Assembly: GCA_963825175.1 (NCBI GenBank)
Contig: CAWGSA010000004.1
Location: forward strand, 197,637 to 261,636
Length of the DNA stretch: 64,000 nucleotides
DNA from: DATFTF01 sp963825175
GTDB lineage: Bacteria; Acidobacteriota; Thermoanaerobaculia; UBA5066; Gp7-AA6
Reading direction: 5' to 3'
The notes under the pieces were generated by a model, which saw only the letters and a list, made by a program, of their open reading frames with translations, searched no databases and was not told where the DNA came from. This document shows, piece after piece, positions 1 through 7,563 of this stretch (within the stretch, counting starts at the first letter, position 1; each line of letters starts with the position of its first letter). Made by a program: the position numbers and the translations under genes.

Positions 1-8
1 CCTGGGGC

Positions 9-50
9 GTGAGGCGTGAGGCGTGAGGCGCGAGGCGTAAGGCGTGAGGC
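9..50. repeat. Heptamer tandem repeat, six units
   Basis: Six head-to-tail copies of the 7-mer GTGAGGC (9-15, 16-22, 23-29, 30-36, 37-43, 44-50). The fourth is GCGAGGC and the fifth GTAAGGC. The array lies at the window edge outside any credible gene and may extend further left. It is a simple VNTR-like array with no assigned function. Confidence 0.8.
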
Positions 51-505
51 GGATCTCGAAAGCCAGAAATGTTCTCGAGCTCGCGGCGCGCGAAAGTCTC
101 CCGAAGTCACGAGGGAGGAGGCGCGCGCCGCGGGAGCGAGAGCGCAGCTCGGGATCAGGCGATCGGTCGACGCCGCATCCGGCGGAGCCGATCGCCGGTG
201 GCGAAGCCAGATCCCGGCAAGCTCTCGCGACGGTATGGCACCGAGATTGCATCTCGAGCCGTCAGGCTTATGGAACTCAATTTGAACTCCCACCACAACG
301 CTCCCGCCACACCCACCGGCGGCGCGGCTCTTCGCGCGGCCCGGCCCTTGTCGACCTTCAATTCTTAGGCTCCCGCCAAACAGGCCTCACGGCCGATCCG
401 TCCGGCGAAAGCCGGGCGGACGCCCGCCATTGGGGAATTTATGATTTGCGATTTGTGATCGGCGACCGGGTGCGGTCCCGATGACCCGATGGGCCGTCAG
501 GCCCT
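51..505. other. Non-coding stretch with no supported gene
   Basis: No reading frame here has a recognisable product or a convincing ribosome-binding site. An AT-rich patch at about 437-462 carries ATTTATGATTTGCGATTTG, a low-complexity repetition. Just before the lrp stop (minus strand) there is a small GGGCC-TGAC-GGCCC hairpin (about 491-504) without a T-tract, at best a weak terminator. Confidence 0.5.
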
Positions 506-982
506 TTATTTCTTCTCTTCGCTCTCGACCACCAGCGGAAGGAGCGTGGATTCCTTTTTCGAGGACAGGGAAATCTGCGTGCGGGCGCGCACGACACCCT
601 TGATCGTCAGAAGCCGCTTTTGAAGGAAGTCGGCCAGCGCCGCCGTGTCGGCGGCCTTGACCTTCAGCCGGTACGCGTAATCGCCCGCGAGATAATGGCA
701 CTCCTGGACACCAAGGAGCTTCTCCAGGTCGTCGACGAAGCTTTTTTCGTAGCGCGGATGTTCCAGCGCAACGTCGACGTAAGCGGTCAGCGAGAAACCC
801 ATCTTTTCGTGATCGAGGAGGGCGACGAACCCCTTGATCATGCCGTGCCGCTCCATCTTCTTGATGCGCTCGTTGACGGAGGGAGTCGTCAACCCGACGG
901 CGCCGGCGATCTTCGCCTGCGAAAGCTTGCCGTTCCTTTGCAGCATGTCGAGAATCCGGAGATCGATGTCGTCGATGGTCAT
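506..982 (-). CDS. Lrp/AsnC family transcriptional regulator
   Basis: A 158-residue protein with the usual Lrp/AsnC layout: an N-terminal winged helix-turn-helix (about residues 5-55, with the recognition region LSQAKIAGAVGLTTPSV) and a C-terminal RAM ligand-binding domain (about 65-145). The family forms octamers or other multimers that sense amino acids and often repress their own gene. The ATG at 982 is chosen because it begins MTIDDIDLRIL, the family's normal start. An upstream in-frame start at 1201 would add 73 residues unlike the family and run into the divergent dnaJ-like gene. A promoter with an overlapping inverted repeat lies directly upstream (1024-1054). The target genes are not identifiable. 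Confidence 0.9.
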   Translation of the reverse strand: MTIDDIDLRILDMLQRNGKLSQAKIAGAVGLTTPSVNERIKKMERHGMIKGFVALLDHEKMGFSLTAYVDVALEHPRYEKSFVDDLEKLLGVQECHYLAGDYAYRLKVKAADTAALADFLQKRLLTIKGVVRARTQISLSSKKESTLLPLVVESEEKK

Positions 983-1023
983 CTCCGCTGCCCTTAAAAG
1001 ATTAGAAGCTTGATAGGATATGG

Positions 1024-1054
1024 CTAATAATATTAGACCGCTTTCGAGTGTCAA
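1024..1054 (-). promoter_or_regulatory. Promoter of the Lrp gene with overlapping inverted repeat
   Basis: On the minus strand TTGACA (1054-1049) is followed after 16 nt by TATTAT (1032-1027). That is a perfect -35 and a 5/6 match to the -10. The -10 lies inside the inverted repeat CTAATA-A-TATTAG (1024-1036). A repressor bound there would block RNA polymerase, which fits autoregulation by the adjacent Lrp protein. The motif match is seen directly; the autoregulation is inferred. Confidence 0.65.
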
Positions 1055-1199
1055 TAGCGTATTTTCGGCTGGCCGGTGACCGACCGATGACCTCCGAACG
1101 GACCATTGGCTCGGGGCTGCCGGGAGCCACCTCCTTGTCCCCAAAGAGGTTCCGCGAAGGCGGCGCCGGCCGCCGGGGGCTTCGCGGATAATCCGGGGC

Positions 1200-2219
1200 A
1201 TGAAGAAGCGGGACTACTACGAGGTTCTGGGGGTGTCCAAGGGCGCCTCGGAATCGGAGATCAAAAAGGCCTACCGGCGCCTCGCCCGCAAGCTCCATCC
1301 CGACGTGAATCCCGGCGACAAGAACGCCCAGAAGAAGTTTCAGGAGATCCAGGAGGCCTACGACATTCTCAAGGACGAGGAGAAGCGCCGGGCCTACGAC
1401 CGATTCGGGCATGCCGCGTCGTCGCCCGGTTTCGATCCCGCGGCGGCGGCGGCCGGCTTCGGCGGCGCGGGACGCGCACCGGGCGGCGCGGGGTCTCCTT
1501 TTGAGACCATCCATTTCGAGGGCGCCGACTTCGGAGACCTGTTCGGAGATCTCTTCGGCCGCGGGCGCGGCGCGCGCACGGGTCCGGAGAAGGGGGAGGA
1601 CGCCAGCGGAACGATCGAGGTCCCGTTTCGAGACGCGGTGCTCGGCGGCACGGCATCGCTCTCGCTGCGCCGCGAGAAGGAGTGCCCGCAGTGCGGCGGA
1701 ACGGGGCGCTCCGGCCGCGTCGTCTGTCCCACCTGCCACGGGCAGGGCACCGTCGCGGAATCCGAGTCCGTCAAGATCCGGATCCAGGAGGGAACCGAGG
1801 ACGGCGCGCGGATCCGCGTGCCGGGCAAGGGCGGCCCGGGTCTGCGCGGCGGCACGGCGGGCGATCTCTACGTCACCGTTCGCGTCACGCCGCACGCGTA
1901 CTTCGAGCGCCACGGCGACGACATCCACGGAATCGTGCCGATCACGATCAAGGAAGCCTACGCCGGCGCGGAGATCGACGTCCCGACGATTCACGGAACC
2001 GTCCGCGCGAAGATCCCGCCCGGGGCGCAAGGCCGCCAGAGGTTCCGGCTGCGCGGCAAGGGAGTCAAGAACCCGCGCACCGGCCAGACCGGCGACCACA
2101 TCTACATCGTGCGCATCCTGGTTCCCAGGACCGTCACGCCGGCCGGCCTCGACGCGGCGACGCTGCTCGATTCTCTGTACGACGAACCGGTGCGCAAGGA
2201 CCTGCCCCGGGGGCTGTAG
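1200..2219 (+). CDS. DnaJ-like co-chaperone with a reduced zinc finger
   Basis: A 339-residue Hsp40. Residues 4-66 are a J domain with the HPD motif at 33-35 that stimulates DnaK ATPase. A Gly/Phe/Ala-rich linker follows (about 75-120), then a zinc-binding segment and the C-terminal substrate-binding domains. Canonical type I DnaJ has four CxxCxGxG repeats. Here only two are present, CPQCGGTG and CPTCHGQG (about residues 162-185), enough for one zinc site. The protein is therefore intermediate between DnaJ and zinc-free CbpA. No dnaK or grpE lies nearby, so it is probably an accessory rather than the housekeeping DnaJ. It is divergent from the Lrp gene. Confidence 0.9.
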   Translation: MKKRDYYEVLGVSKGASESEIKKAYRRLARKLHPDVNPGDKNAQKKFQEIQEAYDILKDEEKRRAYDRFGHAASSPGFDPAAAAAGFGGAGRAPGGAGSPFETIHFEGADFGDLFGDLFGRGRGARTGPEKGEDASGTIEVPFRDAVLGGTASLSLRREKECPQCGGTGRSGRVVCPTCHGQGTVAESESVKIRIQEGTEDGARIRVPGKGGPGLRGGTAGDLYVTVRVTPHAYFERHGDDIHGIVPITIKEAYAGAEIDVPTIHGTVRAKIPPGAQGRQRFRLRGKGVKNPRTGQTGDHIYIVRILVPRTVTPAGLDAATLLDSLYDEPVRKDLPRGL

Positions 2220-2329
2220 CGCTGCCTCGGCGACAAGCTGGAAACGGGCCTGACCGCCGAGCTCCCGGGATCAGGCCGTAGGGGCGGCCCTCGCCGCTGC
2301 CCGCGGACGGGGATCTTCGTTACGGGAGG

Positions 2330-3400
2330 CTAGTTCTTGGTCGCCATGTCCTGCACCAGCGCCAGCGCGTGGTCGTAGGACATGGTCTTGTCGTCGAGCG
2401 TGATCGAGTTCACGTCGGACCACTTCCTTCCGTCGTAGCGGACGAAGTGGACGGCGGTTGGGTCGCGCCAGACGAGCGTGGGCCGATAGCCTGATCCGAC
2501 GAACGTCGTGATCGTCAGCGAGCCGTCGCTCGGCGCCATTCTCGAGATCGGTCCGCTCTCCGCGACTCCCACGACCGGGATGCGGCGCCGCAGCCACGTC
2601 GAGTTGGTGGGGCCGGGCGTGCCGAGGTCGGTCGGGAAGTTGATGTGGACGACGTAGTGCTGACCGGAAACCACGTCGGCGAACGTCGCCAGGATCCCTC
2701 CGCCCGGTCCGTCGAGCTGGATGGAAGGGAAGAGGTAACCGCCGGCCGGAAGGTCGGTCACGGCCGGACCGGCGCTGTTGTTGCCGATGGCCGCGGGGAG
2801 ATCGTAGACCTGGATGTCGCTCGCGCCGCCGTCCTCGTCCAGGAAGATCGGAGCGTAGCGGGCCAGGGAGATGTTGGACTCCTCCCACCAGATCACCGAA
2901 AGGATCGACCGCGTGCTGTACACGTCGGCGCCGGTCGCGTCCAGCGTGTGCACGGTGGGATGGGCCAGGAGCATCCGCGGGTTGCGCGCGTGGGGGAATC
3001 CGGGCGTGGGCAGGAGGTCGGAGACCGTCCACTGTCTGTCCTTGAGGATCCCCAGCCGCAGCAGGTTGAGCAGCGGAGCTTCCTCCGTCCACAGGACGAT
3101 GAGCGAGCTGCTCGGCTCGTCGTACGCCACGTCGATGTTGTGCTTGACCGTGCTGCTGGTGGTCCCGGGCAGCAATCCGAGGTCGCGGCTGCCGTCCTGG
3201 CGCAGCAGCGACCACTCGACGACGTTGTCGTCGGGGCGGGCGTAGTTGCCCGCGATCGCGAGCTCCGCGCCCGTTCCCGCGCGCACGGTGTAGAGCGTGC
3301 CGTCGGGCGCGAGCAGGGATTTCTCTTCGAAAGCCCGTGCCGGCAAAGCCGCCAGGAGCAGCAGGCCGACAAGCGGGACGAGGCGGCGCAGGATCTTCAA
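2330..3400 (-). CDS. Secreted protein of unknown function
   Basis: A 356-residue protein with a clear Sec signal peptide: MKILRR, a hydrophobic LVPLVGLLLLAAL core and a cleavage site after PARA (about residue 23). The mature part is rich in short beta-strand-like stretches and VxVxNF/W-type segments. It could be a beta-propeller, but I recognise no family motif or catalytic residue. The start lies 2 nt past the stop of the TPR gene, so it is the last gene of a three-gene operon (XRE regulator, TPR protein, this protein). An export or envelope role is all that can be inferred. Confidence 0.75.
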   Translation of the reverse strand: MKILRRLVPLVGLLLLAALPARAFEEKSLLAPDGTLYTVRAGTGAELAIAGNYARPDDNVVEWSLLRQDGSRDLGLLPGTTSSTVKHNIDVAYDEPSSSLIVLWTEEAPLLNLLRLGILKDRQWTVSDLLPTPGFPHARNPRMLLAHPTVHTLDATGADVYSTRSILSVIWWEESNISLARYAPIFLDEDGGASDIQVYDLPAAIGNNSAGPAVTDLPAGGYLFPSIQLDGPGGGILATFADVVSGQHYVVHINFPTDLGTPGPTNSTWLRRRIPVVGVAESGPISRMAPSDGSLTITTFVGSGYRPTLVWRDPTAVHFVRYDGRKWSDVNSITLDDKTMSYDHALALVQDMATKN

Positions 3401-3402
3401 GG

Positions 3403-4305
3403 TCAGGCCCTCAGATTGATCACTTCCATCAGGCTGATCTGATGGAGGTAGTGCTTGAGGGCCGGAAAATCCGGGTAAAAGTCCGCCAGCGCCTCGTAGT
3501 GTTCGTCCGCCTGCGTCTCGCGGCCCATCTCGGAATAGGTCTCCGCGAGCAGGTAGTGAGAGTTCTTGACCACGTCGCGGCGCCCGAACTCGACGCCGAG
3601 GCTGAGCGCGCGGACGCCCCAGTTCTCAGCCTGATCGAGATGGTCGCGCTTCAACTCCGCGAAGCAGAGATCGAGCGACGGATAGTCCATCGCCTGCCGG
3701 GCCCCGAGTGAGTCGAGCAGCGAGATCGAGCGGTGCACCAAGGGCAGTCCGAGCTCGATCCGGTCGAGCGCGATATGGCAATAGCCGAGATTGTCGGCGG
3801 CCACCGCCGCCTGCCGCGAGAGGCTCTCGCCCTCCGACTCCAGCCGTCCCAGGGCCTCCTCGAACAGGTCGCGCGCTTCCACGAAGCGGCTCTCGCGCAG
3901 CTCGAGGTTGGCCAGAAGATTGAGCGAGGTCCCGGTCAGCTCTTCCAGGCCGAGATCGCGGGCCCGGGCCAGCGAGCTCTGTGCGTAGAAGCGCGCCTTG
4001 GGATATTCGCCGCGGGCCTCATGCGCGTTGGCGGACACGTAGGCCGCCAGCACACCGTTGAAGCTCGTCGGATTGCGCAGCACGATCTCCTTCAACCGCG
4101 ACAGGTCGAAGTCCTGTCGGTCCATCTCGATGAGGGTCGTGACGCGGTTGCAGGTGAAGAGGTCCTCGAGGTCCCGGTCCTTCCAGGAGCGCGCGAGCGC
4201 CAGGCCGTCGTCGTACAACGTCAGCGCCCGCTCGTAGTCGCCCGCCCAGAGCGCGTCCTTCGCAGTCTTGCGAAGGAACTCCAGGTGTTTGCGGCGATCG
4301 CTCAT
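3403..4305 (-). CDS. Tetratricopeptide-repeat protein
   Basis: A 300-residue, largely helical protein with degenerate TPR units throughout, such as AKDALWAGDYERALTLYDD near the N-terminus, LLANLELRESRFVEARDLFEEAL in the middle and LLAETYSEMGRETQADEHYEAL near the end (each a quoted fragment). No enzymatic motif is present. I start at ATG 4305, preceded by AGGGGGAC as ribosome-binding site. An alternative TTG at 4362 overlaps the XRE stop but adds 19 atypical residues. It sits between an XRE-type regulator and a secreted protein, so it may be a sensor or scaffold partner of that regulator. TPRs that sense peptides in PlcR/Rgg-type regulators are normally fused to the HTH; here the two are separate genes. 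Confidence 0.8.
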   Translation of the reverse strand: MSDRRKHLEFLRKTAKDALWAGDYERALTLYDDGLALARSWKDRDLEDLFTCNRVTTLIEMDRQDFDLSRLKEIVLRNPTSFNGVLAAYVSANAHEARGEYPKARFYAQSSLARARDLGLEELTGTSLNLLANLELRESRFVEARDLFEEALGRLESEGESLSRQAAVAADNLGYCHIALDRIELGLPLVHRSISLLDSLGARQAMDYPSLDLCFAELKRDHLDQAENWGVRALSLGVEFGRRDVVKNSHYLLAETYSEMGRETQADEHYEALADFYPDFPALKHYLHQISLMEVINLRA

Positions 4306-4358
4306 GGTCCCCCTAAGATCCGGGCAGTCTGTCGATTTTACGGCTTCCAGCCTCCGAC

Positions 4359-4739
4359 TCAAGCGTTTTCATTTTCGGGCTCGGCCGCTCCCTCGGCCTC
4401 CTGCTCCTGGAGCTTCTTGAACCGCACGAAATCGCGCACCTCGCGCTGGGCCTCTTCGGAGAGACCCTTGAAGTCGGCCATCAGCTCCTGGGCCTCCGGC
4501 GTGGCGGGGGACTCGGTCTCCCCGAAGAACTCGCCCATCTTCAGCTCGAAGACCTGGAGGATCTTGAAGAGGGTGTCGAGGCCGACCTTGTACTCGCCCT
4601 GCTCCATGCGCGACAGATCCGATTGAGCCACGCCGATCATCTCGGACAGCTCCATCTGGGTCAGGCGCCGCCCCTTGCGCAGCTCGCGGATACGCGAGCC
4701 CACGAGGTGCACTTTGCGAGGCGAGTGGGGGGATGACAT
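4359..4739 (-). CDS. XRE-family (Cro/CI-like HTH) transcriptional regulator
   Basis: A 126-residue protein. The HTH covers about residues 10-65: GSRIRELRKGRRLTQMELSE then MIGVAQSDLSRMEQGEYKVG, with the typical LTQxELSE and SxLSRxEQG signatures. An acidic helical tail follows (ends with a Glu/Asn-rich stretch). ATG 4739 is taken because the HTH begins soon after it; longer in-frame starts run through the divergent ABC permease promoter. It is first in the XRE-TPR-secreted protein operon and is divergent from the export permease at 4801, so it could control either unit. Confidence 0.88.
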   Translation of the reverse strand: MSSPHSPRKVHLVGSRIRELRKGRRLTQMELSEMIGVAQSDLSRMEQGEYKVGLDTLFKILQVFELKMGEFFGETESPATPEAQELMADFKGLSEEAQREVRDFVRFKKLQEQEAEGAAEPENENA

Positions 4740-4800
4740 TGTTCCGGGAAATGCTATTGCGTCATAAGGACGCGTGAATATAATGCGCCTCCTCCCCGCT

Positions 4801-5595
4801 ATGTCAAGCGCCAAAAGCATCATGGCCTCGAGGCTCTTTCTTTTGAAGGAGATGGTCGTCCGGGACATCCGCTCCCGGTACGCCGGCTCGAGCCTGGGAG
4901 TCCTGTGGGCGGTCGGCCAGCCCATCCTGTGGATGCTCCTCTACACCCTGGTCTTCTCACTCATCCTTCGGGTGCCGGTGGACAAGGACTATGCGAGCTT
5001 CGCCGAGTTCCTGCTGGCGGGCCTGCTTCCGTGGATGGCGATCCAGGAGGGGATCTCCCGCTCGGCGACGGCCCTGACCGACAACGCGGCGATGGTGAAG
5101 AAGACCGTCTTCCCGCTGGAGACGCTCGTGCTCTCGGTCGTCCTCGCGGCCGTCGTCAACGAGGTGATCGCTCTGGCCATTTTCGCCGTCTACGTGGCGG
5201 GCGTCGGACATCTCTCTCCCTGGGCCCTCCTGGCGCTTCCGGCCCTGGCCATCCAGACGGTCCTGACCTTCGGCATCGGTTGCTTCGCCGCGACCATCAC
5301 CACCTTCGTGCGGGACGCGGCGCAGGTGATCGGGATCGCGTTGACCGTCGTGTTCTGGGGCACGCCGATCGTGTACCCGTTGTCGATCGTTCCGCCGTCG
5401 CACCCATGGCTGCTGGCGGCGGTCCGGGCCAATCCCGTGACGCACCTGGCGCAGTGGTACCGCGGAGCCTTCACCACGCACACCGCCCCCGCGGCTTCCT
5501 CCGTTCTCTACCTGGTCTCGTTCTCGGCCCTGGCGGCGGTGGCCGGCGCGGCGCTCTTCGCGCGGGCGCGGCCCCATTTCGCGGACCTGATGTGA
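4801..5595 (+). CDS. ABC-2 type polysaccharide export permease (Wzm/TagG/KpsM-like)
   Basis: About 264 residues with six predicted membrane segments. The N-terminal cytoplasmic helix VVRDIRSRYAGSSLGVLWAV matches the ABC2_membrane family, in which a charged RDIRxRYxxSxLGxLW block precedes the first transmembrane span. The central FVRDAAQVIG and W..PIVYPLSIVP segments are also typical of O-antigen and teichoic acid exporters. The start is uncertain: GTG 4774, ATG 4783 and ATG 4822 are in frame and none has an ideal ribosome-binding site. Its ATPase partner is most likely the Wzt-like gene at 15,480, about 10 kb downstream with secreted-protein genes between; Wzm and Wzt are normally adjacent. 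Confidence 0.88.
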   Translation: MSSAKSIMASRLFLLKEMVVRDIRSRYAGSSLGVLWAVGQPILWMLLYTLVFSLILRVPVDKDYASFAEFLLAGLLPWMAIQEGISRSATALTDNAAMVKKTVFPLETLVLSVVLAAVVNEVIALAIFAVYVAGVGHLSPWALLALPALAIQTVLTFGIGCFAATITTFVRDAAQVIGIALTVVFWGTPIVYPLSIVPPSHPWLLAAVRANPVTHLAQWYRGAFTTHTAPAASSVLYLVSFSALAAVAGAALFARARPHFADLM

Positions 5596-5677
5596 GGAAC
5601 AACCTCGCCCGGTCAGCGGTTACGGCGCGCGGACATCTCCGACTCCGGCTCGAATCTCAAATCGTCGAGGAGGTTTT

Positions 5678-7294
5678 GTGAGGAAGACATCGCTCAAGCT
5701 GGTCGGCCTGATCCTGGGCGCGGCGTTCCTGGCCGTCGCGGTCCGCTGCTCGGGGCCGAGATCGAAGCCGGCCGTCGTGCCGCCCACCCCCACGCCCCCG
5801 CCGCTCTCGCGGAGCAATCCCAACATCGTGGAGGAAGACGCCCTTCACATCGTGGAGCGGTTTCCCAAGGATGAATACTTCAAGGTCGACGACCGGCACA
5901 TCCGCAACCCGGTCATCGGACCGCCGGTGGAGTTCTACAAGGAAGACGACAAGTACTATTACGTCTACACGTACAAGCGCAATGCCGAGTCGGAGCAGCT
6001 CTGGCGGCTCGAGCATCCTTCGCCGACGCCGCGGCCGCCGCGGCCGGGCACGACCCCGACGCCCGCCGGCCCGCCGCTGGCGGATTTCGAGGATCTCTCG
6101 CCGGCGCGGGTCGCGGCTCCCGTCCATCTCGTGCCCGTGGCCGAGACGGGTCTCCCCATCGACGGCCTGTGGCGCGCCTCGTTCGTGATGGCGGACATCA
6201 ACGGCGACGGCATCCCCGACATCGTCGCGCCGCCGGCCCGCCTGGAAGGCACGGCGAAGCCGCACGTCTGGCTCGGCGACGGGAAGGGCCACTTCACGCC
6301 CTGGCCGCTCACGTTCATCGAGGACGGAAAACCCAATCCGCGGTTCTCGCTCGACTACGGCGGCGTCGCGGTCGGAGACATCGACGGCGACGGCCACATG
6401 GACATCGTGGCGGCATCGCACTCGGGCGGGCTCGTCTCGCTCTTCGGCGACGGCAAGGGAACCTTCCGCGTCGTGCGCACCGGGTTGCCGGGCCGCGAGT
6501 TCTCGTCCCAGGCCATCACCCTGGTCGACGCGGACGGTGACGGCAAGCTCGACATCGTCGCCTCGGCCGACGGCGCTCTCGACAACGCCCAGTTCCAGAC
6601 GCAGGTCCGGGTCTACCTGTACCGGGGCGCCGCGGGATGGCAGTTCAACCCCGGCGGCATCACCGGCGGGCTCTTTTCCAACTCCGTCCAGGCCTGGGAT
6701 TTCGATCGGGACGGCAAGGCCGACATCCTGACGGCGAGTCACTACATCGGAGGTTTGACGCTCCTGTGGAAGAACCTCGGGACGGGCTCCTTCGCCCCGG
6801 TCCGTTTCCCGGAGATCGAGATCTACGCCTACCACTTCGGCTCCGCGCCCGGAACGTTCGGCAAGGCGCGCGTGCCCGCGTTCGCCGACGCCTACTACAT
6901 GATCACCAACCAGCCCCGGGAAGCCCGCGCGACGGGCATCTCGGTGTACAGCTTCGACCAGGGGAAGTGGGCGCGCCACCGCGTCTGGCGAAAGAAAGAC
7001 GGCGAAACATCCCAGTACGCGGTCGCCATGGGCGATCTGGACGGCGACGGCCTCGACGACATCGTGTTCCCGGACAGCCAGACCAACCGCCTGCGCGTCT
7101 TCTTCCAGAAGCCCGACGGCTCCTTCGTCGAGATGGCGGAGAAGGACGAGCCGGCCATCGATTCGAGCGGCCAGTGCGTGCGCTTGGTCGACCTCGACGG
7201 CGACGGGCGGCTCGACGTCGTTCTCTCGAAAACCGTGGTCTCTTCGCGCACGAACGACAAGGGCGGGTGGTCGGTCTATCTCAACCGGCGTTAA
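5678..7294 (+). CDS. Secreted FG-GAP/VCBS repeat protein
   Basis: A 538-residue exported protein. GTG 5678 is preceded by a perfect AGGAGG at 5669-5674. The N-terminus has a signal sequence (LVGLILGAAFLAVAV) followed by Arg-Cys; the cysteine could be lipidated although the lipobox is not canonical. A Pro/Thr-rich linker follows. The C-terminal two thirds carry six FG-GAP repeats with calcium-binding DxDxDGxxD loops, e.g. DINGDGIPD, DIDGDGHMD, DADGDGKLD, DFDRDGKAD, DLDGDGLDD and DLDGDGRLD. Such repeats build an integrin-alpha-like beta-propeller used in cell-surface adhesion or carbohydrate binding. It follows the export permease by 82 nt. Confidence 0.9.
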   Translation: MRKTSLKLVGLILGAAFLAVAVRCSGPRSKPAVVPPTPTPPPLSRSNPNIVEEDALHIVERFPKDEYFKVDDRHIRNPVIGPPVEFYKEDDKYYYVYTYKRNAESEQLWRLEHPSPTPRPPRPGTTPTPAGPPLADFEDLSPARVAAPVHLVPVAETGLPIDGLWRASFVMADINGDGIPDIVAPPARLEGTAKPHVWLGDGKGHFTPWPLTFIEDGKPNPRFSLDYGGVAVGDIDGDGHMDIVAASHSGGLVSLFGDGKGTFRVVRTGLPGREFSSQAITLVDADGDGKLDIVASADGALDNAQFQTQVRVYLYRGAAGWQFNPGGITGGLFSNSVQAWDFDRDGKADILTASHYIGGLTLLWKNLGTGSFAPVRFPEIEIYAYHFGSAPGTFGKARVPAFADAYYMITNQPREARATGISVYSFDQGKWARHRVWRKKDGETSQYAVAMGDLDGDGLDDIVFPDSQTNRLRVFFQKPDGSFVEMAEKDEPAIDSSGQCVRLVDLDGDGRLDVVLSKTVVSSRTNDKGGWSVYLNRR

Positions 7295-7421
7295 GCCTGT
7301 GGTGCCGGCACTTAGCCAGAATTTAATGATCCGGAAGCATATTTTTCCGCTTTTACCCTTGACAGCGGGCACCGATGGGCCGAAGATGCCCGCAAACCCA
7401 AAGAGGAGAAGAACCTCAGGG

Positions 7422-7457
7422 TATCGCTTCGGAACTGATATCGCTTCGGAACTGATA
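7422..7457. repeat. 17-bp tandem duplication upstream of a secreted protein gene
   Basis: TATCGCTTCGGAACTGA occurs at 7422 and again at 7439, so the unit is duplicated with a 17-bp period. It lies in the 269-bp gap before the gene at 7564. The gap also holds a possible -35 (TTGACA, 7359-7364) without a good -10, and a 24-codon frame (7490-7564) whose TAA overlaps the next ATG as TAATG. That last frame may be a leader peptide or chance. Confidence 0.7.
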
Positions 7458-7563
7458 AAGCTTGGAAAGAAATTCAAATACGGGAGGTGATGGGATCGCG
7501 CGAGGGAAGGATTCTCAAGCGTGTGTTTTTTTGCAGTGGAATCGTAATGAGGAGATCTCAATA

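Noticed and set aside
5657..7561. Long minus-strand open frame (634 codons) antisense to the FG-GAP gene
   Set aside because: It lies wholly opposite a gene with clear repeats, signal peptide and ribosome-binding site, and has Arg/Val-rich low-complexity sequence with no domains. It is a high-GC shadow.
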